Positions 42,345 through 52,999 of a DNA stretch of 64,000 nucleotides are shown piece by piece. Each line of letters starts with the position of its first letter. Positions within the stretch are counted from its first letter, which is position 1. The position numbers and the translations under genes are program-made. The stretch spans positions 1 through 64,000 of the forward strand of contig DXZU01000019.1 in assembly GCA_019419525.1 (NCBI GenBank). Direction: 5' to 3'. Source of the DNA: Collinsella sp. Lineage in GTDB: Bacteria; Actinomycetota; Coriobacteriia; Coriobacteriales; Coriobacteriaceae. Below the pieces are notes generated by a model. It was not told where the DNA came from and did no database searches. It was given only the letters and a program-made list of their open reading frames with translations.

Positions 42345-43160
42345 TTAGCTGTGACGGTACTCGGCGATGATGAAGTCGATATCGGTCTGAAGGGTTTCCA
42401 GGTTTGCCAGGCGCTCTTTGTCGGCAGGGCGCGTGCGGTAGTAGTAGGGCGTCATCTGGAACACTGCCTCGATATCGGCCTGCGTCTGGAGGGTGATAGA
42501 AGCTGTCACCCGCTGCGTTCCGATTAACTCGAGCTCGGTGGTCTGTGGCAGCTTCTCGTCGTTAAGGTACGGCGTATCGTAGAGCACCTCCTTGAGCCCA
42601 AAGAGATGACGGGCACCCGGCACCACGGTGTAGAGAGAGCCCTCGGGTGCCAGCACGCGGGCAAACTCGCGCTCGTTAAAGGGGGCAAAGAGCTCGGTCA
42701 CCATATCGAAGGCACCATCGGCCACGGGGATATCCTTCATGTTGGCCACGAAGTAGGTCGCATCGCCGCGCTTGGCGGCAAGGCGCACCATCTCTTTACC
42801 CAGGTCAAAGCCATAAGCATCCACGCCCGGTACCGCGCCCATGGCACTGGTGTAGTAGCCCTCGCCACAGCAAATATCGAGCAACGTCATGGGGCAGTTC
42901 GTTGACGCGGCACGACCAGACACCCGCTCGCGCACCAGCTCGACCATCGCATCGCGCAACGGCGCATAGTAACCGCGGTTCAGAAAGTCGCGACGGCTGC
43001 GTGCCTGCGACTTGGGATCGCCCATGGAGTCACCGCTCTTGGACGAGCGCAGCAGATAGAGATAGCCCTCGCGCGCACGGTCAAATCGGTGTCCGCCCGC
43101 GCATGCAGCACCGCGCTCGTCGTCCACCAACGGTTCATGGCAAACGGGACACAACAACAT
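42345..43160 (-). CDS. RlmA-like 23S rRNA guanine-N1 methyltransferase
   Basis: This 271-residue protein starts with a zinc module (LLCPVCHEPL, CAGGHRFD) and then a class I SAM domain (LLDICCGEGYYTSAM, FDLGKEMVRLA). This layout is that of RlmA/TlrB enzymes that modify G745 or G748 of 23S rRNA, the latter giving macrolide resistance. Which base is modified cannot be read. AAGGAG precedes the ATG. Confidence 0.85.
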   Translation of the reverse strand: MLLCPVCHEPLVDDERGAACAGGHRFDRAREGYLYLLRSSKSGDSMGDPKSQARSRRDFLNRGYYAPLRDAMVELVRERVSGRAASTNCPMTLLDICCGEGYYTSAMGAVPGVDAYGFDLGKEMVRLAAKRGDATYFVANMKDIPVADGAFDMVTELFAPFNEREFARVLAPEGSLYTVVPGARHLFGLKEVLYDTPYLNDEKLPQTTELELIGTQRVTASITLQTQADIEAVFQMTPYYYRTRPADKERLANLETLQTDIDFIIAEYRHS

Positions 43161-43235
43161 GGCAACTCCTTAGCGCGAACAACACAACGCCCACCATTGT
43201 CGCACGCCTTCCCCACCTAGTCATAGAAGAGACAA

Positions 43236-43282
43236 GGAGTGTCCCCAGCTGCCGACAGAAAAGGAACGTCCCTAAGTGCCGG
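43236..43282. repeat. GGGAC-type repeat, family D
   Basis: TGTCCCCAGCTGCCGACAG then GAACGTCCCTAAGTGCCGG (43263-43282) matches the cluster at 56461-56614 with few changes. Confidence 0.7.
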
Positions 43283-43351
43283 CTGGCTGCATTAGGAGTA
43301 TCATCGTCTGCGCAAATAAGCACGAAAGAGCATATTAGAGATTGAGAGCGT

Positions 43352-44734
43352 ATGGCAGACACCGCATCTAAGCACATTGACATGACCACCGGCTCGCTAT
43401 GGCGCAATATTCCCCTGTTCGCCTTCCCCGTGGCCGCCACGAGCATCTTGGAGCAGCTGTCGAACCTCATCGCCACGGTCATCATCGGTAACTTCTCGGG
43501 CGACCAGGGAACCCTCGCCATGGCGGCGGTCGGCTCCAATGTTCCGCTTACCAGTCTTATGCTCAACCTTTTTATTGGGCTGTCGCTTGGCTCCAACGTG
43601 GTCATCGCCAACGCCATCGGCCGCAACGATCAGAACATGGTCAAGCGCGCCGTCCATACCTCGATTTTAATGGCGCTCGTGGGCTTTGTCGTCATCGCAC
43701 TGGGCGAGATCTTTGCCGAGCCCATGCTCGCTGCGCTCAACGTGCCTGCCGAGACCATGCCGCTCGCTTCGCTCTACCTGCGCGTCTTTTTGCTCAGCAT
43801 GCCCTCGATCTTGCTCTACAACTTTGAGGCCGCGATCTTCCGCTCCGTCGGCATCACCCGCATGCCGCTGCAGGCGCTCGCCGTGTCCACCGTCCTCAAC
43901 ATTGGCCTGGACCTCATCTTTGTCCCCGTGCTCCACTGGGGCGTCGCGGGCGTCGCCATCGCCACCGCCATCGCCTACACCGTCAGCGCAGTCACGCTCT
44001 TTATCCGTCTGCTCAAGACCGATTCCGTCGTCCGCGTCACCCTGCGCGATCTGGCTATCGACCCCGTCGCCCTCAAGCGCATCGTTAAGATCGGCCTGCC
44101 CGCCGGCATCCAAAGCGCCGTCTTTGCCGTCGCCAACATCATCATCCAGTCCGCCATCAACAGCTTGGGCACCGAGGTCATGGCGGCATCCAGCGCTGCC
44201 ATGAGCCTGGAGTATGTGTGCTACAACCTGCTCAACAGCTTTAGCCAGGCTTGCACTACCTTTGTGGGACAAAACCACGGCGCGCGCCAGATCGACCGTT
44301 GCACCAAGACGCTCAAGGTCTGCCTGGTCGAAGGCGGCATCGTTGCACTCACCACGATTATCGTCATCGTCGGTCTGGGGCGCGAGATCCTGGCGTTGTT
44401 CAACAGCGACCCCAACATCGTCTCGATCGGCTATATCCGCGTGTGTTCGATCTTCCCGGCGTACGCCTTTAGCATGTTCTACGAGAATATGTCCGGCTAC
44501 CTGCGCGGCTTTGGCATCTCGCTCATGCCCGCCCTCATCACCATGATCTGTGTCTGCGGCATCCGCTTCTACTGGGTATTCTGCGTGTTCCCGCACTTCC
44601 GCACCTTTGCGAACATCATGATGGTCTACCCCATCAGCCTGGGCACCACAGCGTTCTTTATGGTCGTGGCGGTATTGCTCTGCCATCCGGCACGCACCTA
44701 CCGTCTGGCGCAAGCCAAAGCGACAGCCCGCTAA
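43352..44734 (+). CDS. MATE-family multidrug/cation exporter
   Basis: This 460-residue protein has 12 hydrophobic segments and MATE features (PVAATSILEQLSNLIATVII, LSLGSNVVIANAIGR in the first half and the similar FSQACTTFVGQNHGARQ in the second). MATE proteins export drugs or metabolites by Na+ or H+ antiport. TGAGAG precedes the ATG. A family D repeat lies 70 bp upstream. Confidence 0.9.
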   Translation: MADTASKHIDMTTGSLWRNIPLFAFPVAATSILEQLSNLIATVIIGNFSGDQGTLAMAAVGSNVPLTSLMLNLFIGLSLGSNVVIANAIGRNDQNMVKRAVHTSILMALVGFVVIALGEIFAEPMLAALNVPAETMPLASLYLRVFLLSMPSILLYNFEAAIFRSVGITRMPLQALAVSTVLNIGLDLIFVPVLHWGVAGVAIATAIAYTVSAVTLFIRLLKTDSVVRVTLRDLAIDPVALKRIVKIGLPAGIQSAVFAVANIIIQSAINSLGTEVMAASSAAMSLEYVCYNLLNSFSQACTTFVGQNHGARQIDRCTKTLKVCLVEGGIVALTTIIVIVGLGREILALFNSDPNIVSIGYIRVCSIFPAYAFSMFYENMSGYLRGFGISLMPALITMICVCGIRFYWVFCVFPHFRTFANIMMVYPISLGTTAFFMVVAVLLCHPARTYRLAQAKATAR

Positions 44735-44761
44735 TCACCACACTCAACGCCACGCCAGTCA

Positions 44762-45628
44762 TTAATTGACAATATGCGAGCTCATATAGTCGATAAAGTG
44801 CCTCGTGGCGATAGGCATGGTGTCCCAGCTGCGCCAAGCCGCCACGACGTCGCGCGAGGGAGCATGCACGATGGGGCGCACACAAATATCGGCCCGCATG
44901 CCCTCGACGGTACGGCGGTAGAGTATGCTCACACCGAGGCCCTCCTCCACCATCGCCATAATGGTGTAGTCATCGGTGACCTCACTCGTCACATGCGGCG
45001 ATAGCCCGTGCGCGGCAAACGCATCGAGCACCAGGCTCTGTTCGCCCTCATCCAGCAGCACAAACGGTTCGGACGCCAGGTCGGCAAGCGTCACCTTTTC
45101 CTTTGCCGTCAGCGGATGCTCGGCCGGCAACAATGCTACCAACTCGTCGTGATAGACCACGCGCTTCTCGAGCCCAGCTGTAAATCCGCGCGCCGTAAAA
45201 CAAAAATCAACCACGCCATCGTGTACCCATTGAGCGTTGCGCGTGTAATCGCCCTGCTTGAGAGTAAAGCGTACGCCCGGGTGCAGCGCACCAAAGTCGC
45301 GAATCACGCGTGGCAACACGGTACGACTCACGTTGGTAAATGTCGCAATGCGAATATCAGTCGAGGAGAGCCCCAGCAGCTCCTGGCGCTTACCCTCGAG
45401 CTCGGCCTCAGCGGTCACAATCTGGCGCAGGAACGGCAGATATTGTTTACCGTCGCGCGTAAGCGAAACGCCCTGCTTACCGCGCTCGATAAGCGTGGTA
45501 CCCAGCTCGCGCTCGAGTGCCTTGACGGCCTGGCTCACCGCACTTTGTGTATAGCCCAGTTCGTCCGCCGCGCCCTTAAGACTGCCGCAATCGACCACCA
45601 TACAAACAATCTGATACCGCGATGCCAT
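44762..45628 (-). CDS. LysR-family transcriptional regulator
   Basis: This 288-residue regulator has a winged helix (AADELGYTQSAVSQAVKALE) and an effector domain similar to the LysR at 8374-9231 (both carry DYTIMAMVEEGLGVSIL or DYAIMAMVEDGLGVSIL). It is divergent from an EamA transporter 158 bp away, as at 9350, so that transporter is the likely target. Confidence 0.92.
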   Translation of the reverse strand: MASRYQIVCMVVDCGSLKGAADELGYTQSAVSQAVKALERELGTTLIERGKQGVSLTRDGKQYLPFLRQIVTAEAELEGKRQELLGLSSTDIRIATFTNVSRTVLPRVIRDFGALHPGVRFTLKQGDYTRNAQWVHDGVVDFCFTARGFTAGLEKRVVYHDELVALLPAEHPLTAKEKVTLADLASEPFVLLDEGEQSLVLDAFAAHGLSPHVTSEVTDDYTIMAMVEEGLGVSILYRRTVEGMRADICVRPIVHAPSRDVVAAWRSWDTMPIATRHFIDYMSSHIVN

Positions 45629-45687
45629 CGTGCCTCCACATCGATGTAGCCGTAAAACGTTTTGCCATGGCTTTTTCTGCCAACATT

Positions 45688-45706
45688 AGTATTTCTTAAT
45701 CATACT
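45688..45706. promoter_or_regulatory. Operator-like palindrome in the second LysR/EamA pair
   Basis: AGTAT (45688-45692) and ATACT (45702-45706) form an inverted repeat with a nine-base spacer, 81 bp before the EamA start. It differs from the GTTCAC box of the first pair. Confidence 0.35.
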
Positions 45707-45786
45707 GAAGATACATTCGCTTTACTACATCCAAATCTGGGAGCAGAATCCCTTTTACGAAATCGTTCTGTAACAAAAGGAGCCCC

Positions 45787-46689
45787 ATGGATCGCAAAAA
45801 AGCAATCGCGCTCTCATTTTCCGTTCCCGTCGCATGGGGCTTTTCGTACCCCCTCATGAAGATCGGCATGGACAGCATGAACGCCACGAGCATCGTCGCG
45901 CTGCGCTGCATCATCGCCTTTGCGGCCTGCCTACTGCTCTTCCACAAGCGCGCGTTCCGTATCAACCGCGATCTTATAGTCCGCGCCGCCATCATCGGCG
46001 CCATTATGGCAACCGAGCTCACCTGCATGTGCCTGGGCTCCAGCCTCACCTCTGCCTCCACCGCCGGCTTTTTGCAGAGCCTGACGGTCGTGATCGTGCC
46101 GTTTGCCAACGCCGCCCTGCTGCGTCGCGCCCCCGAACGCAAAGTGCTCGTCGGCACCGCCATCGTCACCTGCGGCATGCTGCTGCTCTCGGGCGCCGAC
46201 TTTACCAGCCTGAATCCCGGCGCGATCATCATGCTGCTCTCGGCCTTTATCTATGCCAGCCACATTATCGTGGCCAAGCACTTTGTCGAAGAAGTCGACC
46301 CGCTGGCTCTGGGCGTTTGGCAGCTGGGCTTCGGCGGCTTATTCTCGGGTATCGCCGCATTCACCTTTGGCGGTTTCACGCTTCCCGGCACACCCAGCGA
46401 GATCGTGGTCGTCGTCGCGCTCGCACTCATCTGCTCTGCCTACGGCTTTATCACCCAGACGCTCGTGCAGCCCCACGTGCCTGCCGAGACCACCGGCTTC
46501 GCCTTCTCGCTCGAGCCGGTCTGCTCCGCTGTCTTCTCGTTCTTCCTGGTCGGCGAGGTCCTGAGCCCCATCGCATTCTTTGGCGCCGCCCTCATCCTCA
46601 CCGGCGTCATGGTGGCAACCGTCGAGCTTCCGCGCCTTCGCGCACATGGACAGGCTCGCATGGCAGGAGCGCCCGAGCAAGTCTCGTAG
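45787..46689 (+). CDS. EamA/DMT-family transporter
   Basis: This 300-residue, ten-segment transporter has two EamA repeats (PVAWGFSYPLMKIGMDSMNA; LICSAYGFITQTLVQPHVPA then EPVCSAVFSFFLVGE). It is only distantly like the transporter at 9350, so the two LysR/EamA pairs serve different substrates. AAGGAG precedes the ATG. Confidence 0.9.
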   Translation: MDRKKAIALSFSVPVAWGFSYPLMKIGMDSMNATSIVALRCIIAFAACLLLFHKRAFRINRDLIVRAAIIGAIMATELTCMCLGSSLTSASTAGFLQSLTVVIVPFANAALLRRAPERKVLVGTAIVTCGMLLLSGADFTSLNPGAIIMLLSAFIYASHIIVAKHFVEEVDPLALGVWQLGFGGLFSGIAAFTFGGFTLPGTPSEIVVVVALALICSAYGFITQTLVQPHVPAETTGFAFSLEPVCSAVFSFFLVGEVLSPIAFFGAALILTGVMVATVELPRLRAHGQARMAGAPEQVS

Positions 46690-46776
46690 ACCCCGCTCTT
46701 CATACAGCCGTGGCATAAAGGCCTCCGGACGCCTTTACAATAGATGCCAACAGAGCATCTGCCATAAAGGAGCCCC

Positions 46777-47502
46777 ATGGACACCGTAACCCGCGACCGC
46801 AACATAGCAACTTGGCTGGGCGATGCGCCGAAGCCGGTACGTGACACTACGAACCAGCTGCTCGAGCGCATCGCCCTTTTGCGTGTCGAGCAAACCATCT
46901 ACCCGGCACAAGACGACATCCTCAATGCCCTCGCCTACACGCCGGCCGACCAGGTCAAGGTTGTCATCTTGGGTCAAGACCCCTATCACGGGCCCAACCA
47001 GGCCATGGGGCTGTCGTTCTCGGTCCCCGCGACGCAAACCAAGTTGCCGCCGAGCCTGCGCAACATTTACAAGGAGCTCAATGCCGATCTAGGCTGCCCC
47101 ATTCCCGCCACGGGAGACCTAACCCCATGGGCACAACAGGGCGTCCTGCTTCTCAACACCACGCTCACCGTGCGCGAGCATGCCGCGAACTCACACGCCA
47201 AGCTGGGCTGGAGCACGCTCACCGACTACGTTATCGAACGTTGCTGCCAGCTGCCCCAGCCGGTCGTCTTTTTGGCATGGGGCCGCTTTGCCCAGCAGAT
47301 GGTCGAGGGCAAGCTCGCCGCGACCGGCGCGGGCAAGGCAACCGGCAAGTTCTGCCTTGCCTCCACGCACCCCTCGCCGCTTTCGGCCAACCGCGCCACG
47401 GCAGAACTCCCCGCTTTTATAGGGTCGCGCACCTTCTCGGCAGCCAATCGGCTACTCGAACAGCACGGCTCGACCCCCGTCAACTGGACTTGCCTCGGCT
47501 AA
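46777..47502 (+). CDS. ung: Uracil-DNA glycosylase
   Basis: Ung excises uracil from DNA in base-excision repair. This 241-residue protein shows the water-activating GQDPYHGPNQA, the LLNTTLTV strand and the HPSPLS leucine loop, all complete. AAAGGAG sits four bases before the ATG. A terminator follows. Confidence 0.97.
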   Translation: MDTVTRDRNIATWLGDAPKPVRDTTNQLLERIALLRVEQTIYPAQDDILNALAYTPADQVKVVILGQDPYHGPNQAMGLSFSVPATQTKLPPSLRNIYKELNADLGCPIPATGDLTPWAQQGVLLLNTTLTVREHAANSHAKLGWSTLTDYVIERCCQLPQPVVFLAWGRFAQQMVEGKLAATGAGKATGKFCLASTHPSPLSANRATAELPAFIGSRTFSAANRLLEQHGSTPVNWTCLG

Positions 47503-47515
47503 AAATCAATACATC

Positions 47516-47552
47516 AAAAACGCGCCCGACGGATTTCCATCGGGCGCGTTTT
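47516..47552. terminator. Bidirectional terminator
   Basis: AAAAACGCGCCCGA and TCGGGCGCGTTTT form a stem between ung and the convergent SDR gene. Confidence 0.88.
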
Positions 47553-48233
47553 CTACTCGGGCCAGATAAACTGGGTGCGGCCGGCCTCGCCGCCATCGAT
47601 CAGCAGGCTCTGCCCGGTCATAAACCGGTTGGTCACGCCCACAAAGTAGATCCACTCGGCGATCTCTTGGGCGGTGGCCCAGCGTTTAAGCGGCGTGAGC
47701 TCCATAATCTGGTTCCACAGGTGCTCGTCTTCCATCACGCAACGGTTGAGCGGCGTGATAACGCCGCCCGGGTCCACACTGTTGGCGATGGCCTGCGGTG
47801 CTAGGCGGTTTGCAAGGTTTTTGGTGTAGGCGATAACGCCGCCCTTGCTGGCGGCATAGGCGGGAAACTCCGATCCCGTATGTCCGCTCGCCGACCCCAC
47901 ATTGACCACGGATTTGATAGCCGCTGTCGGCTTGGCGGCAAGCCCCTCCCCCACAAAGGCGTAGCGTTCGGTCACGTTGATGGTGCCACACAGGTTGGCG
48001 GCAATGTCGTCGGCCGAATCCTGCGTACCGGCAACGTTTACGATTACCTGGGGTTCAAGGTCGTCTGGAAACGAGTCCGGTTCGCGGACATCAACGATCA
48101 GATGGCGGTAGCGCTCGTGCTCGACCGCCGTCGGCAGCAGGTCAAAGCCCACGACCTCGTGGCCCTCGTCCAAAAAGCGCTGCACGCACGCGGCTCCGAT
48201 ACCACCCGAAGCGCCCGTGATCAAAACCCGCAT
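47553..48233 (-). CDS. SDR-family oxidoreductase
   Basis: This 226-residue Rossmann enzyme has TGASGGIGAA for NAD(P) binding, the NVAG strand, the catalytic Ser of NVGSASGH and YAASK. The end (FMTGQSLLIDGGEAG) is typical. It starts nine bases after the transporter gene's stop, so it is the second gene of that unit. Substrate unknown. Confidence 0.92.
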   Translation of the reverse strand: MRVLITGASGGIGAACVQRFLDEGHEVVGFDLLPTAVEHERYRHLIVDVREPDSFPDDLEPQVIVNVAGTQDSADDIAANLCGTINVTERYAFVGEGLAAKPTAAIKSVVNVGSASGHTGSEFPAYAASKGGVIAYTKNLANRLAPQAIANSVDPGGVITPLNRCVMEDEHLWNQIMELTPLKRWATAQEIAEWIYFVGVTNRFMTGQSLLIDGGEAGRTQFIWPE

Positions 48234-48242
48234 ACTTGCTCC

Positions 48243-48965
48243 TTAGGCGGTTGCGTGGCGCTCGAGGTACTCGGCGCCCACATTCTCACGCTCCCAGCCA
48301 CGCACGACCTTGTAGCCCACGGGGCTCAGGAAGACCTCGCACAGCAGCTCGGCAACAGCGCCGGTCAGCGAGCACATAAGGACCTGCACCCAGGTCCAAC
48401 CAAAGAACGTGTGGCTCACCACAATGGCAAAGACCAAGTTGTCGATAAACTGGCCAACACCCGTGGACACATAAGAGCGGAAGGCAAAGCTCGCAAAGTT
48501 ATTCTTTTTGAGCATACGACCGAGCGACTGGTTGAGTGTGGAGTTAACCACGGCAGAAACGAGCATTGCCAGCGAAGAGCCCAGCACCACGTACCAGGTG
48601 CCGCCGATGGTGGCGTTAAGGGCGGTGTTGACCTCGATCATACCCGTGTCGTAGTAGGCGCCCCACATGCCGGGCGTGAGCGAGCATGCCCAAAAGCACA
48701 GACTCACGGCCAGATTGACCAGCAGCGCGAGGATAGAGATTTTGATGGATGCCTTGGCGCCAAAGCGCTTGCAGATCATGTCCTGGCACAAAAACGAAAC
48801 CCAGCTCACCACAAAGCCGCAATCGAGTGCCAGATACGGCAGGCTGATAAGCTCTTTGTTGGCCAGCAGGTTCATCATGATGACACTCACGAAAAACAGC
48901 GAAACCGTTGCCGCGGGAATGCTCCGCAACAGGACCTTGTAGTCCTCCATGACCTTCTTGATCAT
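48243..48965 (-). CDS. VUT-family transporter (queuosine precursor uptake)
   Basis: This 240-residue protein with six hydrophobic segments fits the VUT/QPTR family, importers of preQ0, preQ1 or queuine (FVVSWVSFLCQDMICKRFGA; STGVGQFIDNLVFAIVVSHT). AAAGGAG precedes the ATG. A preQ1-I-like hairpin sits right before the ribosome site and would link expression to the imported ligand. Confidence 0.85.
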   Translation of the reverse strand: MIKKVMEDYKVLLRSIPAATVSLFFVSVIMMNLLANKELISLPYLALDCGFVVSWVSFLCQDMICKRFGAKASIKISILALLVNLAVSLCFWACSLTPGMWGAYYDTGMIEVNTALNATIGGTWYVVLGSSLAMLVSAVVNSTLNQSLGRMLKKNNFASFAFRSYVSTGVGQFIDNLVFAIVVSHTFFGWTWVQVLMCSLTGAVAELLCEVFLSPVGYKVVRGWERENVGAEYLERHATA

Positions 48966-48977
48966 TATGTACTCCTT

Positions 48978-49022
48978 TGGTTTTAGGTTTAACGAGCAGG
49001 ATATCGGACCCGAACTGCTCGG
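48978..49022 (-). ncRNA. Candidate preQ1-I riboswitch
   Basis: On the minus strand, GAGCAG then TTCGGGTCC and CTGCTC form a P1 stem-loop, followed by an A-rich tail in which ACCT can pair with GGGT of the loop. This is the type I preQ1 layout, next to the AAAGGAG of a queuosine-precursor transporter. Sequence match to the family is partial. Confidence 0.55.
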
Positions 49023-49121
49023 ACGTCACGGTCTTGAGACGACGATGGGTATAATAGCCGCTCACACGGCATCAGGCAAGCAAACGGCGCGGCAGCCCCA
49101 CAGGGCCACCGCGCCGATGCA

Positions 49122-50735
<1,614 letters not shown>

Positions 50736-50820
50736 GCGGATCCTTTCTTGCATTGAGTGCATTACGTCGTTGTAACCGCATTATTGTAGCCGCCAAATCC
50801 CGCCATAGGGCACCTATCAG

Positions 50821-50870
50821 GACAAATTCATCAGTTGGGGCCTGGGTAGCCGGCCCAATTCGAATTTGTC
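50821..50870. repeat. Two-tier hairpin between prfC and the GntR gene
   Basis: GACAAATTC (50821-50829) pairs with GAATTTGTC (50862-50870), and inside them TTGGGGCC pairs with GGCCCAA. It lies in the divergent promoter region and has no T-run. Confidence 0.6.
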
Positions 50871-50950
50871 TCTTGCGTAACTGTACATAGTGTATATATA
50901 CTGTGCTTACCGGTTATATACACGTGTAGCCCAACAGCTAAGGAGCCGCT

Positions 50951-51331
50951 GTGGACATCATCCTATCCAATTCGAGCGACAAGCCCATCTACGAGCAAAT
51001 AGCCTCGCAAGTCAAAGCTCAGATCCTTTCGGGCGCGCTCGCTGCGGGAGCCAAACTCCCCAGCATCCGTGCACTCGCGAGCGATCTTGGCGTGAGTGTC
51101 ATCACCACCAAGCGCGCCTACGCCGACCTGGAGCAACTCGGCTTTATCTGCACCGTGCAGGGCAAGGGCTGTTTTGTCGCCGAGGGCAACCAGGAGCTCT
51201 TGCGCGAAAACCAGCTCTGCCATATCGAAGAACTGCTTGCGAAAGCGGCGAGCCAAGCCGAAGCCCTGGGCGTTACGCGCGACAAGCTGCACGAGATGCT
51301 CGACCTGGTAGCCCCCGAAACCATGCAGTAG
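50951..51331 (+). CDS. GntR-family regulator, YtrA type
   Basis: This 126-residue protein starts with GTG (MDIILSNSSDKPIYEQIASQ) after AAGGAG and has the winged helix LPSIRALASDLGVSVITTKR. Lacking a large effector domain and heading an ABC operon, it fits the YtrA group, which represses its own transporter genes. The ABC gene follows by 23 bp. Confidence 0.92.
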   Translation: MDIILSNSSDKPIYEQIASQVKAQILSGALAAGAKLPSIRALASDLGVSVITTKRAYADLEQLGFICTVQGKGCFVAEGNQELLRENQLCHIEELLAKAASQAEALGVTRDKLHEMLDLVAPETMQ

Positions 51332-51354
51332 TCATCTGCAAGAAAGGCTATACC

Positions 51355-52236
51355 ATGCAAAACCTTTTAGAACTCAAAGGCATCTCACGCCGTGTGAGCG
51401 ACCGTTTTTCGTTGCGAGAGGTCACACTCGCCGTGGAGCCCGGCCAGATCGTTGGCTTTGTGGGCGCAAATGGCGCCGGCAAGACGACGACCATTCGCGC
51501 CACGCTTGGGCTTATAAAGCTCGATGCCGGCGAGGTGCATCTGCTTGGACAGCGCTGCGACGCCAACGCGCCCGACGAGACGCAGCGCCACCTGCGCTCC
51601 CGCATCGGGCTTGTCCTGGACACGTGTCCCTTCCCCTCCACGCTCAAGGTGGGCCAGGTCGAGAGGCTCGTAGGCCCGGCATACCCCACGTGGAGCCGCG
51701 AAACGTTCGCCGGATTCATCGACCGATTTGGCCTCGATCCCAAGACGAAGGTCAAGGACCTCTCCCGCGGCATGGGCATGAAGCTGCAGCTCGCCTGTGC
51801 GCTCAGTCACAATGCTAAGCTGCTCGTTTTGGACGAAGCCACCGCGGGCCTCGATCCCATGGCGCGCGAGGAACTGCTTGACGAGTTGCTTGCCTTTGTC
51901 GCCGACGGCCAGCACAGCGTGCTGCTCTCAAGCCACATTACATCCGACCTCGATCGCACTGCCGACCGCGTCATCTGCATCGATAACGGCTCGATTGTGT
52001 TTGACCTGCCGCGCGAGGACATTACCGACCGAGCCGGCATCGCCCACTGCACCCAAGCACAGGCGTCCGAGCTCATGGCTTGCGTCGAAGGCGCCCGTGC
52101 CGCCCACCACGCCTATAGCGTGGACGTGCTCGTGCCCAACCGTCGCGAGGCGCTCGAGGCCTTCCCCGAGATTCCCTGCGACCGGGCAACAATTGATGAC
52201 TATCTTCGCCTCATGCTGAAAGGGGCTTCGAAATGA
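51355..52236 (+). CDS. ABC transporter ATP-binding protein
   Basis: This 293-residue ATPase has Walker A GANGAGKTTT, the signature LSRGMGMKLQLACAL, Walker B LLVLDEATAGLDP and the H-loop SSHITSD. It overlaps the permease gene by four bases (ATGA) and so forms one transporter. The YtrA-type regulator ahead suggests induction by cell-wall stress or antibiotics (inferred). Confidence 0.92.
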   Translation: MQNLLELKGISRRVSDRFSLREVTLAVEPGQIVGFVGANGAGKTTTIRATLGLIKLDAGEVHLLGQRCDANAPDETQRHLRSRIGLVLDTCPFPSTLKVGQVERLVGPAYPTWSRETFAGFIDRFGLDPKTKVKDLSRGMGMKLQLACALSHNAKLLVLDEATAGLDPMAREELLDELLAFVADGQHSVLLSSHITSDLDRTADRVICIDNGSIVFDLPREDITDRAGIAHCTQAQASELMACVEGARAAHHAYSVDVLVPNRREALEAFPEIPCDRATIDDYLRLMLKGASK

Positions 52237-52931
52237 AACGCGCCTTTATGTCTGAGCTCGCCATCGTCCGCACGCTTGTCCCGAGCATCGCGGGCGTCGG
52301 CCTGTTCATCTTCGTCGTACTGACCCTCGCCAACGCATCGGATGGCGATTCCGGTATGAGCGCCGGCGCCTGTGCGGTCAGTGCCATGTCGCCCATCGTG
52401 GTCATGAACTCGCTGGCCGGCTACGACAATCAAAACGGATGGGAGCGCTATCGGGCAACGCTGCCCCTCTCGCGCAAAGACATCATCTGTGCACGCTACC
52501 TGAGCATCATTGTCTTCTCGGCCGTCATGGCGTGCGCCGCCGCGCTTCTGAGCATCGTCTCCATCCCGCTCTTCAACAGCGTGGGTATCCCCTCGACGGG
52601 ACAGACCGTCTTTGAGACCGCAATCGCTTCGACCGCGTCCATGCTCATTTCCCTCATGATGGTGTTTCTGGCACAGCCGCTGTTCTTTCGATTTGGACAC
52701 ATGGAGGCGCTGCGCCTTTCCGTCGGCCTGTTTGCCCTGCTCGGATGCCTTGCCATGGCCACACTGAGCTCCTCCAACCCCATCAGCAACTGGCTCATGT
52801 CGATTGCTGGGGCGAATCCCGATCCCGCCGTCCTCGGCTGCCTGTGCGCAGGAATTGCCGTACTGGCCCTCGTGCTCTTTGCACTGAGTTGCGCCATCAT
52901 TACCAAGGTCTATCGAGCACGCGACCTGTAG
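52233..52931 (+). CDS. ABC-2 type transporter permease
   Basis: This 232-residue protein has six hydrophobic segments and the loop DNQNGWERYRATLPLSRKDI typical of ABC-2 permeases that pair with YtrB-like ATPases. Its start overlaps the ATPase stop. Substrate unknown. Confidence 0.88.
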   Translation: MKRAFMSELAIVRTLVPSIAGVGLFIFVVLTLANASDGDSGMSAGACAVSAMSPIVVMNSLAGYDNQNGWERYRATLPLSRKDIICARYLSIIVFSAVMACAAALLSIVSIPLFNSVGIPSTGQTVFETAIASTASMLISLMMVFLAQPLFFRFGHMEALRLSVGLFALLGCLAMATLSSSNPISNWLMSIAGANPDPAVLGCLCAGIAVLALVLFALSCAIITKVYRARDL

Positions 52932-52999
52932 GCAAGCGCGGTATCATCGGGCATGCGCCGCAGATCTGGCGCGGTCTTTTATGAGGAGGCGCTCAACCC

